Part shown: positions 46,252-56,609 of the stretch, piece after piece
How the letters are laid out: the number at the start of each line of letters is the position of its first letter
Position numbering within the stretch: position 1 is the first letter of the stretch
Origin: Chinchilla lanigera
Lineage: Eukaryota; Chordata; Mammalia; Rodentia; Chinchillidae
Direction: 5' to 3'
DNA: 64,000 nucleotides
Assembly (NCBI RefSeq): GCF_000276665.1
Contig: NW_004955416.1
Coordinates: 7,927,735-7,991,734, forward strand
Position numbers and translations under genes: made by a program
The notes under the pieces: generated by a model
Databases searched by the model: none
Told to the model about the DNA's origin: nothing
What the model saw: only the letters and a program-made list of their open reading frames with translations

Positions 46252-46294
46252 ATGACTCCACTTATAAGAAATGTACAGAAAAGGCAAATTCATA

Positions 46295-46432
46295 CCTTGT
46301 TTTCTTTTGTGTTGGGGAATGAACCCAGAGAGGGCCTCATACATAGTAAGCCTGCACATGGGCTAGAGATGTAGCTCAGGGTTACAGCACTCATTTAACA
46401 TGCAGGAAGCTCCAGGTTCCCAGCACAAAAAA
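46295..46432. mobile_element. Two ID-like SINEs in opposite orientations
   Basis: 46295-46352 minus (TTGGGGAATGAACCCAG); 46357-46432 plus (GGCTAGAGATGTAGCTCAGG). Confidence 0.7.
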
Positions 46433-46510
46433 CAAAACACACACACACAACAAAAACAAGAAAACTTCAAATCGGTGATTTTTACAGATTATAAATTATA
46501 TCTCAAACAT

Positions 46511-46905
46511 TTGAAAAATGTAACCTTTTTTTGAGAGAAAAGCCTTTATTTGCATAATAATAAACATGAGTGAAGTAAAGAGGCATGTGAGAACCAGACT
46601 GAGGTGGAAACATCTGGGTAGACCAAGAGGAGAAGGATGAATTAGGAAGAGCAGAGGCACAGCCACAAACATGCTCAACTGTTGGCACCTGGACTCTGTT
46701 GGCTCTTCATGCTCCCCTGGGGCTTTTTTTTTTTTCTTGGTTCATAATCTCAGTGCCGACCCCTTTTCCTTGTCTCAGTGGCTCAAAGCGTTCCTTCCCT
46801 CAAACCTGATGGACCAGTGCTGCTTCATATCCAATATATGCTTGGCAGAAACTACTCAAGAAGCTGTTACTTGAAGTTTTTGCAGCTCTTAAGTGATTTT
46901 GACAC
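46511..46905 (-). pseudogene. Possible processed pseudogene, source unidentified
   Basis: On the minus strand the sequence ends GCAAATAAAGGC followed 12 bases later by a short A-run, as in a retrocopied mRNA 3' end with its poly(A) signal. Upstream sequence is moderately GC-rich and unlike known repeats. I could not assign the parent gene. Confidence 0.3.
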
Positions 46906-46964
46906 ACCTGAACGATCCGGATAGAAAAAAAGTTAAAAGGTGGTTGAAAAAAAGTTAATGGTAG

Positions 46965-47088
46965 GAGCCAGGTGTGGTGGGGCATGCCTGTAATTCCAGC
47001 ACTCAGGAGGCTGAGGCACAAGGATCAACTACATAGAGTTCAGAGCCAGCCTAAACTACAAAGCAAGACCCTATCTCCAAAAACAAAA
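46965..47088 (+). mobile_element. B1 SINE
   Basis: GAGCCAGGTGTGGTGGGGC to AAGACCCTATCTCC. Confidence 0.92.
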
Positions 47089-47207
47089 AAAAAGCTAATG
47101 GTAAAATGTGAAAAATATTCATCACATCTGACAAATCAAAATCCTGAATATTAAGAGTTCTTACAAACTTCCAGCACTTGGTAATTTCCTATTCAGAACA
47201 CTGTTAT

Positions 47208-47362
47208 AACCTGGGCATGGTGGTGCAAGTCTGTAATACCAATTAAGCCCAGCCCCTGGGCAATTTAACAATTTAGTAAGATCTTATTTAAAAATAAAAA
47301 ATAAGAGCTCAGAATGTACCTCAGTGCAAAGGCCCTGAGTTCCACCACAATATAAAAAAAAA
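47208..47362 (+). mobile_element. B4 SINE
   Basis: CTGGGCATGGTGGTGCAAG, then AATGTACCTCAGTGCAAAGG. Confidence 0.85.
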
Positions 47363-47387
47363 AAGACAGAGAGAGAGACTGTCACTA

Positions 47388-47511
47388 TTATTATTCCATT
47401 CCAGATAAGGAACCAAAGGCTTACACATGCTAAATAACTTGCTGAAGTTTATATAATTTATCTGCAAATACGGCTTTGAATCCAGAAAATCTGACCCTTG
47501 AGCCCTCACGT
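47388..47511 (+). mobile_element. MIR SINE fragment
   Basis: CATGCTAAATAACTTGCTGA and GGCTTTGAATCCAGAAAATC. Confidence 0.65.
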
Positions 47512-47642
47512 ATAACTACTACAAAAGACTAGCAAATATCCAGAAAAATACATATCAATACTAAACGTGCTTACTTCTGGGAATCAGACTAAAGAGAGAC
47601 TTTCACTTTCTATTTTTAAATTTAAATTTTTTCAAAATTCTA

Positions 47643-47726
47643 TGGGAAGTGAGGCTAGCTCAGTCATACAGTGACTTTTGTAGCATGCACAAGGCCATGG
47701 GTTTAATCCCCAGCATGCAAAAACAA
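47643..47726 (+). mobile_element. Old ID SINE
   Basis: GTGAGGCTAGCTCAGTC, GGTTTAATCCCCAGC. Confidence 0.75.
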
Positions 47727-47774
47727 TTCTTAGTGTATATGTTATTTTTCAGAATGAAAAAATAAAGATTTTGA

Positions 47775-48330
47775 AATTAAGATATACATTATATATTTAA
47801 GTATACAGACGTTAAGTATACAGTCTGATGTGTTCTGACACATAAACATATAATTCATATTCCCATCAAGATGTATCTATCAATCAGCTCCAGTACCCAA
47901 GAAGCTTTTCTCAGACCTGTGCTCCTTTCCCCTCAATTCCTACCCCTAGAGGCAAGGGACATAGCTCAGGGATACAGTGCTTGCCTACATACACAAGGCC
48001 TTGGGATCAATCCTTAGCACCTTAAAAAAACTGCCCCAGAAGGAAGCACTTTTCCAATTTTATCATCACAGATTAATTTTGTATGCAGCTGAAACTTACA
48101 TAAAAGGAAATTATACTACAGGTAATCATTTTTGTGTCTGGAATCTTTTGTAAAGCATGCTACTGAAATTCATATATGATGGTATGTACATTAATAATTC
48201 ACCCCTTTTTAGTGCTGAATCAGATTCTATTATGTGAATGAATATAAGCATACTTGTGTAATTAAAATATATGATGACTATTAGTGGGTTTTTGCCTTCA
48301 ATTTATTACAGTAAAAGACACTGGCATTAG
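47775..48330 (-). mobile_element. Old L1 3' part
   Basis: The plus strand shows the reverse of L1: TTTTGTGTCTGGAATCTTTT, TGAAATTCATATATGATGG, CACCCCTTTTTAGTGCTGAAT. An ID (47950-48028) is nested. Confidence 0.7.
47950..48028 (+). mobile_element. Old ID SINE
   Basis: GCAAGGGACATAGCTCAGGG, GGGATCAATCCTTAGC. Confidence 0.8.
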
Positions 48331-48353
48331 TCCCTCTCAAAATACTGCCCCTT

Positions 48354-48508
48354 TAGCCAGGAATGGTGGTACACACCTGTAATCCCAGCACTTGGGAGGC
48401 TGAGGCAGGAGGACCACCATGAGTCTGAGGCCACCATTATCTACATATTGAGTTCAAGGCCAACCTGGACTACATAGTGAGACCCTGTCTCAAAAAAACA
48501 AAACAAAA
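48354..48508 (+). mobile_element. B1 SINE, first of a pair
   Basis: TAGCCAGGAATGGTGGTAC to GAGACCCTGTCTC. Confidence 0.93.
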
Positions 48509-48512
48509 AAAC

Positions 48513-48660
48513 AGCTGGGCATGGTGGCACATGCCTACAATCCCAGCACTTGGGAGGCTGAGGCAGGAGGATCATTCCAAGTTCGAGACCAGCCTGGGTT
48601 ACAAAGTAAGCTCAAGGCCAGCGTGAAGTGCATAGTGAAACCCTGTCTCAAAAAAAAAAA
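48513..48660 (+). mobile_element. B1 SINE, second of a pair
   Basis: AGCTGGGCATGGTGGCAC to GAAACCCTGTCTC. Confidence 0.93.
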
Positions 48661-48689
48661 GAAATATTACCCCTTCAAATACATGTAAC

Positions 48690-49250
48690 CCATCATTCTT
48701 GCCACTTTCTGAAGCACTTCTGAAGTGTTTTCATGTGGTATGATCAAAATACAGGTGAATCCTGCTGCCAAATGCTATCCAAAGGAAAGGCAGGCTCATG
48801 AAAACATCATAGTGTGTCCTCATCCACCTTATTCACTAAGTCTAGCCTTCTGGATCTTTGTCAAAGTCAAAATAAAGAGCCAGGCATGGTGGCACAGGGC
48901 TGTAATCCCAGTACTCGGGAGGCTGAGGCAGGCAGACTGTTGTGAGTTCGAGGCCAGCCTGGGCTACAAAGTGAGCTCAAGGCCAGCCTGAACTGCGCAG
49001 CGAGACCCTGTCTCAGACAAAAAAAAATGTCAAACCCAAAATGATCATGAAAAGTAAATGTTTTAAATGGACTCAGACACTGAAGCAACCACATTAGTGC
49101 AACTAAAGACACTCAAGAAAGAGGACTTCCAGAATGACTTCAGAAAGTGGCAAGAACAATGGAATAAGCTTCTAAAGGAAAACATTAAGAGCATATTTTT
49201 GTGACCATAGTGTAGAAAGAACTTCTTAGGACACATAAAATACTGACATT
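48690..49250 (+). pseudogene. Mariner-family transposase fossil (C-terminal part)
   Basis: Conceptual translation at about 48800-48870 reads CPHPPYSLSLAFWIFVKVK, recalling the mariner signature HPPYSPDLAPSDFWLFPKLK. After a nested B1 (48880-49027), the frame at 49075-49200 reads TLVQLKTLKKEDFQNDFRKW, the mariner C-terminus. The third catalytic aspartate of the D,D34D triad falls in the decayed SLSLA segment. It is a dead copy with no functional frame. Confidence 0.75.
48880..49027 (+). mobile_element. B1 SINE nested in mariner fossil
   Basis: AGCCAGGCATGGTGGCAC to GCGAGACCCTGTCTC; well preserved. Confidence 0.95.
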
Positions 49251-49270
49251 AACTTCATCAAAACTAAAAA

Positions 49271-49381
49271 CTTTTTGACCTGGTCTCGCTACGTAGTTCA
49301 GGCTGGCCTCGAACTCACAGCAATCCTCCTGCCTCAGCCTCCCTAGTGCTGGGATTACAGGCATGCACCACCACACCCAGC
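49271..49381 (-). mobile_element. B1 SINE with target duplication
   Basis: GGTCTCGCTACGTAGTTC to CAGGCATGCACCACC; AAAACTAAAAAC flanks both sides. Confidence 0.93.
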
Positions 49382-49578
49382 AAAAACTAAAAACTTCTTC
49401 ATAAAAAATTATTAACCATTCTTTTCTTGGTTTTGTTGTATATCAGCTTGCAACAATATTTTAAAAGCAGTCTTCAGAAGACAATGTAAACAGCAGTACA
49501 AATAGGGTTAAGTGTCCCCCTTTATAACTCTAAACCAAATAAATGCATGAATTTCTTTGAATACAAATGTATCTTTAG

Positions 49579-49677
49579 GGGCTGGGGATTTAGCTCAGCG
49601 GCAAAGCGCCTGCCTGGCAAGCGCAAGGTTGTGAGTTCGGTTCCCGGTACCAGAGAAAAACCAAAAAAAAAAAAAAA
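49579..49677 (+). mobile_element. ID SINE, young subfamily, target duplication
   Basis: GGGGCTGGGGATTTAGCTC to GGTACCAGAGAAAAACC; GTATCTTTA on both sides. Confidence 0.95.
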
Positions 49678-50000
49678 AAGTATCTTTACCAGGTTTCTCA
49701 TGAAAGTCTAATGAGATCCAAAGCCATCCAGAATTAATCCAGAAGATCCTGGTGTTCTTTCTCTTGATCAGCTCAGATGGGACTCAATTTACAGCCATAG
49801 CTCTGAAAGTACTTTCTATGCTACTCCAAGATCAGTCTAAGAAACACTAAAGGCTCTCATAATGTACACAGGCTTATGCTTAACTAGAACCCCTTACTAA
49901 AAAATATGCAAGCAAGTTTTTCCTACCTTCCCAATATTTTATAAAAAAACAACTTACCATATACTTTCAATTGACTAAGTAATAGCCAATTCTCTTAGCT

Positions 50001-50182
50001 GAATTTTTTTTTCTTTGTGGCACTATACTAGGGATTGTACCAAGGAACACTGAGCTATACCCCAGTCCTTTTTATTTTTTATTCTGAGACATTCTCTACA
50101 TGGCCCAGGCTGGTCTCAACCTTGCTATCCTCCTGCTATAATTTCCCAAGTAGCTGGGATTACAGGCATGTACCATTAGCTA
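50001..50182 (-). mobile_element. B4 SINE
   Basis: GAGCTATACCCCAGTCC, then CCAAGTAGCTGGGATTAC. Confidence 0.85.
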
Positions 50183-50370
50183 AAACTTTACTGTGACTTT
50201 TCTTTATTTCATGTTTTTCTGCCTTACCTAATTTATCGTTGTTTAATAAGTAATCTCATAAGTGAAGAGGTAGTTGGAAGTCACAGTAGCAGAATACTCA
50301 GAGTGTACAATGTAAATGTCTGTACTAATGTAAAGAGTTTATAAAAACTGCTTTTCTTTGGTTGCCTTTT

Positions 50371-50469
50371 TTGTTTTTGTTTTTTTGTTTTTCTCCGGTA
50401 CCGGGAACCGAACTCACGACCTTGCGCTTGCCAGGCAGGCGCTTTGCCGCTGAGCTAAATCCCCAGCCC
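50371..50469 (-). mobile_element. ID SINE, young subfamily, target duplication
   Basis: CTCCGGTACCGGGAACCG to GAGCTAAATCCCCAGCCC; flanked by CTTTGGTTGCCTTTT at 50356-50370 and 50470-50484. Confidence 0.97.
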
Positions 50470-50493
50470 CTTTGGTTGCCTTTTAAAAAGACG

Positions 50494-50572
50494 ACTGAGC
50501 CGGGAATACACTACAGTGATGGCACCCATCTAGCATGTGCCAGGCCATGTTCAATCTTTAGCAACAAAAAAA
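50494..50572 (+). mobile_element. Old ID-like SINE
   Basis: GCCGGGAATACACTACAG, TGTTCAATCTTTAGC. Confidence 0.65.
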
Positions 50573-50826
50573 TTCTTCTGCAAAATCTAAATTATCTTTT
50601 AGCAATTCTGTTAAGAGAAAAAAAACAGGAAAATTTTTTCATAATATTTAGAAAAACAGTAAGCACAATTAGGCTTGATAGGGTACTTCCTGACCACCAT
50701 AATTAAACAACATTCACAAAATATAAGCTCAATGGCTCATCTGAAAAATGTTTGTTTTTGATGAAATGTTTCAATTAATCTTAACAACAAAAAAAAAAAA
50801 AAAATCTTGACAACAAGAAAAGGTTC

Positions 50827-50918
50827 TTTTTTTTTTTTTTTTTTGGGTACCAGAAATTGAACTCAGGGCTTCGCGCTTGCTAGACAGGCACTCTGTCGCT
50901 GAGCTACATCCCCACCAA
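50827..50918 (-). mobile_element. ID SINE
   Basis: T-run, GGGTACCAGAAATTGAAC; AAAAGGTTCTT on both sides. Confidence 0.93.
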
Positions 50919-51019
50919 AAAAAGGTTCTTAAAGCCAGCTTCAGTTTAAAGTAAAGCTCTACTTATGTCATGATAGGAGGAAAAGGCAAGGGACCTAACA
51001 CTGAGAGCCCAGTGGCATG

Positions 51020-51122
51020 AGGGCTTTACTGTCATATTAGCTCATTTAAACCTCACAACCCAAATTTAACTCTCATTTTGGTAAATTTAAATAACTTGCC
51101 CAAGTTAAGATTAGCACTCAGG
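51020..51122 (+). mobile_element. MIR SINE fragment
   Basis: AGCTCATTTAAACCTCACAAC and AATAACTTGCCCAAGTTA. Confidence 0.65.
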
Positions 51123-51315
51123 GTGAGGAGGGGAAGGGGGCATAAAAAGAATTAAGATACTCAGGTATAAACTTGAACGTAATCATTACATACTGCAAAC
51201 ATGTAATAAAAAGAAAAAAAACTTAAAAAAATTACAACTCAGATATACTATCAGTGACTCTAAAGACCCAATTCTTTACCTCTTCTATGCTACAACAAAA
51301 TCAAGGAAGCAGCTA

Positions 51316-51515
51316 GATCCAAGTGTGGTGGCCCATACTTGTAAACCCAGCTACTTAGGAGGCTAAGGCAGGACCATGGCCAATTTTAAGCCACATGGGC
51401 AACCGAGCAAGACTTTGTCTCAAGTGTGTGGCTCTGGGTTCAATCCCCACTCAATATGAAAGATGGGATAGCTGTACAGTAGGGTATTGGCTTAGCAATA
51501 AGGTCCTGAATTATT
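51316..51515 (+). mobile_element. B4 SINE and trailing ID scrap
   Basis: CCAAGTGTGGTGGCCCAT, GGGTTCAATCCCCACTC, then TTGGCTTAGCAATAAGGTCC. Confidence 0.75.
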
Positions 51516-51552
51516 TTTTTTATCCAATTCTTGACGCCATAAACAACAGTAA

Positions 51553-51636
51553 GGCTAGTCTGAGAGTGTAGCTCAGCAGCAGAACACTTGCCTAGCATGC
51601 TTGAAGCTTGGGTTCCATCCCCAATACCAACACAAT
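51553..51636 (+). mobile_element. Old ID SINE
   Basis: TGAGAGTGTAGCTCAGCAGC, GGGTTCCATCCCCAATACC. Confidence 0.85.
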
Positions 51637-51824
51637 TAAGTAATATGTGTTATGACTAGGCTGTCTATATCTCTTCCCAGGTGGCTTGCATAGGAGAGTA
51701 CACCTTTTATGTCTGTTGTCCTTGGCATAATTACTAAGAGTCCATCGCCCTTCACTTTCAAAAGCATCTAGGTTTGAATACTGAATTATCTGACTACTTG
51801 ATCCATGGTAAGTCAGAGGTAAAG

Positions 51825-51985
51825 AGCTGGGCATGGTGGCTCAAGCCTATAATCTTAGCACTCGGGAAGCTGAGGCAAAGATCACCACAAGTTTGAGGCC
51901 AGCCTGGGCTACACAGTGGGTTCGAGGGCAGCCTCCACCACACAGCAAGACCCTGTCTCAAACCTACCCATACCCTAAAAAAAAA
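51825..51985 (+). mobile_element. B1 SINE
   Basis: GAGCTGGGCATGGTGGCTC to AAGACCCTGTCTC. Confidence 0.93.
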
Positions 51986-52428
51986 AAAAAAATCACAGAA
52001 CTCTTAAACAGCTATTATGTATCAGACGCTGAACTAAGTAGTTTGAGAAAAAGACCTTGCCCTCAAGGAACAGAGGTAGATAAGCCTTCTATGTGCAGGC
52101 CAGAAAGAACTGGCTCAAACAGATCACTACAGGAGCTAGGAAATATGGTAGTCTAGTAATTTAACAAGCCTACAGTTTACTCCAAAGCACAAAGTTGCAG
52201 AGATAAAAATAATACCTGTATTTTAAAGGGAATGAAGAACTCCTAGCTAAAAAGGGATGGCTCTTCGGTAAATTTGTAAAATGGCAAAGGAAAAAAATGT
52301 TTTGCTCATCTCATAAGTATACTGTAAGAAATTTTAAAAATTTACATATATTTTCCCTTTCTTACTTTTTCTTCCTTAATGAAATGTGAATACTGTTTCC
52401 CAAGATGCAATATGTATATACCATTCAG
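51986..52428. other. Intron 1, nothing recognised
   Basis: Unassigned AT-rich sequence. Confidence 0.5.
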
Positions 52429-52718
52429 TATCCATAGGGGATTGGTTCTAGGAGTTCTGCAGATACCTAAGCCTATGGGTGTTCAAGTCTCTTATATTAA
52501 AATGGCATAGAATTTGCACATGCTCCTATTTACTTTTAATTATCACTAAATTACTTGTAATACCAAATACACTGTAAATGCTGTGTTAATACTTATTTTA
52601 TTGTTGAAGGAAAAACAACAAGAAAACTCTTCCCATGTTCAGACTTTTCTAAGTATTTCTGAACCTGCAGCTGGTTGACTCTTCAGATGCCAAATCCAAA
52701 GATACAGGGGGACAACTA
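52429..52718 (+). mobile_element. Tigger-derived MER2-like element
   Basis: CAGTATCCATAGGGGATTGG at the start, AAATTACTTGTAATACC inside and GATACAGGGGGACAACT at the end follow the MER2 consensus order as I recall it. Confidence 0.75.
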
Positions 52719-53111
52719 TAATTTTTTTAAAAATCAATAATGATTATCTGTTTTCTTTTAGGAAAGAATCATTTCACTTTCCTGGAAGAAAATTTTCAAG
52801 AAGATAAAGACAAAAACATTTTATTAGAATAATAAAAGAAACTCTTACTAGCACTATTGCATCAGAGGAGTTCTGTAGTATATCCGAGACACAAGTTGAA
52901 TTCCTACTTATGAAGTATTAAGGTCTAAATATTACTAAATAAAAACATTCAAAAGGGGAGAAAACTTTTCTGATGAAGCTGGTAGACCCTTCATATGTTC
53001 ATTCTAAAAAACAGGTTATAATAGTGACCCCTAGGCTGTATTTCGTAAGTCTTCTGGTGTAGGCACCCAGTCTGAATTTTAAACAATTTATTCAATGAAG
53101 AATTTGAAAAT
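52719..53111. other. Intron 1, nothing recognised
   Basis: Unassigned. Confidence 0.5.
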
Positions 53112-53190
53112 GCCTCATGCTGCAGTTCAGTGGTAGAGTCCTGCTCCTTAGCATGCATGAGACCCTGGATCCAACACCCACCACAGAAGA
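53112..53190 (+). mobile_element. Old ID-like SINE
   Basis: GCTGCAGTTCAGTGGTAGAG, CCTGGATCCAACACCC. Confidence 0.75.
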
Positions 53191-53232
53191 GGAAGAAGAG
53201 GAGTAGCAGCAGGAGGAGGAAGAGAAAAAGAA
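53188..53232. repeat. (GAA/GGA)n tract at the tail of an ID-like SINE
   Basis: GAAGAGGAAGAAGAGG followed by GCAGCAGGAGGAGGAAG. Confidence 0.8.
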
Positions 53233-54044
53233 ACAGCTAAAGATCCCTCTCAGTAAAGAACCAGTGATTTCAACAACTTCCACAACTAGATCCATGAAGA
53301 CATTTACCCTTGTCAAAAAACAAGAGAACTGAGGGGAAAACGTTCCTGTAGGAGAGATTAAGCCTTGAATTGAAAGCACAGACAATCTTGAGAACTCGGA
53401 CCATTCCTCAGCAAAGAAAGGCAAGACAACATTAGCTTACTTGGCAGTCACCTGTGAAAAACAGGGATCGCATATAAAGTACTGGGAAAATTTGGTTATC
53501 AGTTACATATAATCTTCCATTATCACAGACTGACAGTGAGAGGTTATTATTGGGAATATAAGGAGATATCCAAACACAGGTGATACCCCAACATTAACTT
53601 TTGTATTTACTTTTTCCTTTGGGAGTAGACAAAGTCAACTGATGTCGGTTCTAAAGGAGAAGTTACATAGAACTGTGTTCCCCAAAGGAAGCCCTAGAAT
53701 CAAAGTTCAGGCAATGTGTCCTAGGGACAAACCATGTGTAAATAAGCAAGAGTTGAATCATACACTAAATGGGTCCTGCTTTCAGATCTGTAGGTATTTC
53801 AGCCACTCAGATCTATGATGATTATACTAACAGCAAATATGATTACTTTCATTTTCTTCACCATGTAGACTAAAAATGTGAACAAGATGTATTTACATTA
53901 AACTAGGTGGTCAATAAAGACTTGTTAAATTTATGTTACACTTTTTCCTCTATGCAAGAAGCAAGGACTACATTACGAAGAATTCCAAGGGGGGAAGGGT
54001 CCAACTTTTGATTTTAGCTTTGGAATACTGCAATAAAGAGTATA
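53233..54044. other. Intron 1, about 0.8 kb without a recognised repeat
   Basis: One of the longer repeat-free stretches of intron 1; a candidate for conserved non-coding sequence. Confidence 0.5.
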
Positions 54045-54218
54045 CACACTTACTGACGTGCCAAACGTTTTATATATGCACTAATGCAATTAAACCTTAT
54101 ATTTGAGGTAGGTACGATTACAACCACCATTTTACAGATAAAAGTGACTGAGTCTAAGTAACAGAAGTAGCATAGCCCAGCTTGAACTTCTGGAAGTCTA
54201 ACTCCAAAGCCCCACAAG
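54045..54218 (+). mobile_element. MIR SINE
   Basis: GAGGTAGGTACGATTACAAC, CCATTTTACAGATAAAAG and TCTAACTCCAAAGCCCC. Confidence 0.85.
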
Positions 54219-54408
54219 ATGAACAAGTCCAATATTGTCTCAAGTACCATCAGCAAATCAGAGGCTCCTAGGCCCTAAAACCATGCGCTGAAGTAGTTGA
54301 AGAGTATTTGAATTTATCCGATCATTTATTTATATATGTACTTACTCATGTTTATTTTATAACATGTTTGTTTTGCTGCTCAAATTGTTTCAATTTTGGC
54401 TATTGGGG

Positions 54409-54513
54409 GCCGAGGATATAGGTCAATGGCACAGTGCCTGCCTCGCAAGAGCAAGGTCCTGAATTCGTTTCCCAGTAACAAACAAAAAAAAGAGAGACCT
54501 TGTCTCAAAAAAC
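54409..54513 (+). mobile_element. ID SINE with B1-type 3' end (chimera), target duplication
   Basis: ID body (GCCGAGGATATAGGTCAATG to CCCAGTAAC) followed by GAGAGACCTTGTCTC, a B1 3' end. The whole unit is flanked by TTTGGCTATTGGGG at 54395-54408 and 54514-54527. Confidence 0.9.
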
Positions 54514-54639
54514 TTTGGCTATTGGGGGGTTCTTTCAGTTGGCTCCTGTGCTCCTTTGCTATACCCCACCAATGTAGGGTTGTTGCATCTACTCTTGTTT
54601 TTGGAGCATATCCTTACTTTCTGGCCAAAAGATGCTGAA

Positions 54640-55464
54640 GGACCAATCTTAGAATCAGCCATTTCTCCAGGGAGCCCTAGTTCTTTTTACTGGACAAAGT
54701 ATTAGAAACCAAGATCTAGACAACAGGTATATCTGCATGTCATTTCTTTCAACTTTCTTGGCTAACAGAGCATGGAAATATGTATGTGTGCATTAACCCA
54801 AGTATATATACATCTCTATCAATATTCCAATATGAAACCACCTGTATCTATATTAAGCTGAACACGGATTTGTACTGTATCTCCAACTCTAATCCATAAC
54901 CACAGAGATCATTCTAGCCTTCTCCCCTTGCTTATGTATAATCCCCACTTCAACAGTGAAAAAGACCATGATCCATTTACTTAACTGTTCAAATGGTAAC
55001 ATATATGTATGTATCAGTATCAGAATTGCTAACCTATATCTCTATGAAATACAACTTTATTAATCAGAGTACAGTGCTTATGTATAGTTACTTAATTTAC
55101 ATATCTCATTAATTTCCAAGGTTATTCAGCACCTTCCTTATCTCTTCCCCTTTCACTCATTTGTGATACAGATTTTCCTGTAACAGTCTGCATTCCTAGA
55201 GATCCCTTGACCTCCCAAATGACTGTTTAAAATTTGCTTAAAGTTTACTTTTTGTGCTGTAAAATTCTGTTTTGACAAATGCAAAACATGAGTCTACCAT
55301 TATATTACCAAACAAAACACTTTTATCAATCAATAATTTTAAATGAATTAATCAAGAGGTAGGTTGAATCTACTGATAAGCTATAGGTAGACTTTAAGAC
55401 TACTGGCTATAATCTCAGGGTCACAAAGAGCTTTACTGTAAAATGGCAGTGTTCAATTAAGACA
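54640..55464. other. Intron 1, probable decayed LINE, unassigned
   Basis: CTGTTTTGACAAATGCAAAA near 55270 recalls an old reversed L1 3'UTR, but I cannot trace it with confidence. Confidence 0.35.
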
Positions 55465-55640
55465 ATATATAACATTTATTAAGCACTGTATGTCAAAAAT
55501 GGTGCTAAGCACTTCAAATAGATTATCTTATTATTTGTAACAACTCTATAAAGTTGATACTATTATACCAATTTCAAAGACGGAATTAAGGCATACAGGT
55601 TAAATAACTTGCACAAGATCACATACCCAGAGAGCCATAA
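55465..55640 (+). mobile_element. MIR SINE
   Basis: AACATTTATTAAGCACTGTA and AAATAACTTGCACAAGATCA. Confidence 0.85.
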
Positions 55641-55656
55641 CATTGACACTCGTGAG

Positions 55657-55957
55657 CAGGGGTTGGCACAGTATAGCCTACAGACCAAATCCAGCCTGCT
55701 GCCCAGTTTTGTGAAACTTTTTTAAGTTAAAAATGGTTTTTACATTTTTAGATGGTTGGAGAACAATATTTTGTGACAGATGAAAATTATGTATTTAAAA
55801 TCTCAGGGCCCACAAATAACTTTTATTGGAACACAGCCCCACTCACTCATTTACATATTGACTGGCTTCTTTCATGCTGCAACAAAGACAGCATGGCTCT
55901 CAAAGCCTAAGACATTTACAACCTGACTTTTTGAGAGGAAAACCTTCCTTACCCCTG
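55657..55957 (+). mobile_element. hAT-Charlie MITE (MER20-like)
   Basis: It starts CAGGGGTTGGCA and ends TACCCCTG, with CAAATCCAGCCTGCTGCC and TTTTATTGGAACACAGCC inside. Same family as 4243-4607. Confidence 0.75.
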
Positions 55958-56036
55958 CTCTAACAACTGGCCTACTATTATGTTCTATGATTGATTCTAA
56001 AACAGTAAACTATTACTAATACTGAAAGGACATCCT

Positions 56037-56180
56037 AGGCCAGGCGTGGTGGTGCACACCTATAATCCCAACACTCAGGAGGCTGGGGCAGGAGGAACAT
56101 CAAAAATTCAAGGCAGAATTTGGCTACATAGTGAGTTTAAAGCCAGCCCGAACTACATACTGAGACCTTGTCTCAAAAAA
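56037..56180 (+). mobile_element. B1 SINE, first of a pair
   Basis: GGCCAGGCGTGGTGGTGC to GAGACCTTGTCTC. Confidence 0.93.
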
Positions 56181-56190
56181 ACAAACAGAA

Positions 56191-56355
56191 AAACAGCCAG
56201 GCATGGTGGCACATACCTGTAATCCCAGCACTGAGGAGGCTGAGACAGGAGGATCACTACAAGTTTGAGTCCAGCCAAAATGAGTTCAGGGCCAGCCTGA
56301 ACTGCATAGTGAAATTCTCTCTCAAAAAGACAAAAAAAAAAAAAAAAAAAAAAAG
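56191..56355 (+). mobile_element. B1 SINE, second of a pair
   Basis: ACAGCCAGGCATGGTGGCAC to AATTCTCTCTC plus a long A-tail. Confidence 0.93.
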
Positions 56356-56609
56356 AATAGAAAAAAGAAAAAAAGACATCATGGGCAGAAAAATTTTAGC
56401 AAAATAGGTTTTTCTATTAGCATCTACCCACATACACAATATGAACACAATAGTTAATGAATTACAGTTTCATTATGGATGTATTTTTCCTTGCTTTATC
56501 TTAAAAAAGATGTTATATATCTTCTATTCATAGTGAAAAAATTCTCATTTAATTTTATAAACTCAACTCTAGACTAAACTAATTATCACTATCAAGTAAA
56601 ATGGAACTT

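Larger units (their letters stand above)
43630..46510 (+). mobile_element. Old L1 ORF2/3'UTR copy carrying SINEs and a solo LTR
   Basis: L1 ORF2 consensus segments run from CACTTTCACTATAGGACC (about 43650) through TTTCAACGACATTGTC (44510), GCTGGCGGGAATCCAGATG (45500) and GACCCAGCAATTCCACTTC (45565). The 3'UTR resumes after the LTR at 46257 (CCACTTATAAGAAATGTACA) and again near 46460. Insertions: SINEs at 44056, 44608, 44998, 45275 and 46295-46432, and the LTR 45853-46251. Confidence 0.75.

Noticed and set aside
53233..53424. Frame with Ser/Cys/Phe repeats on the minus strand near 53092-53424
   Set aside because: Antisense of a GAA/GGA tract and flank; low complexity.
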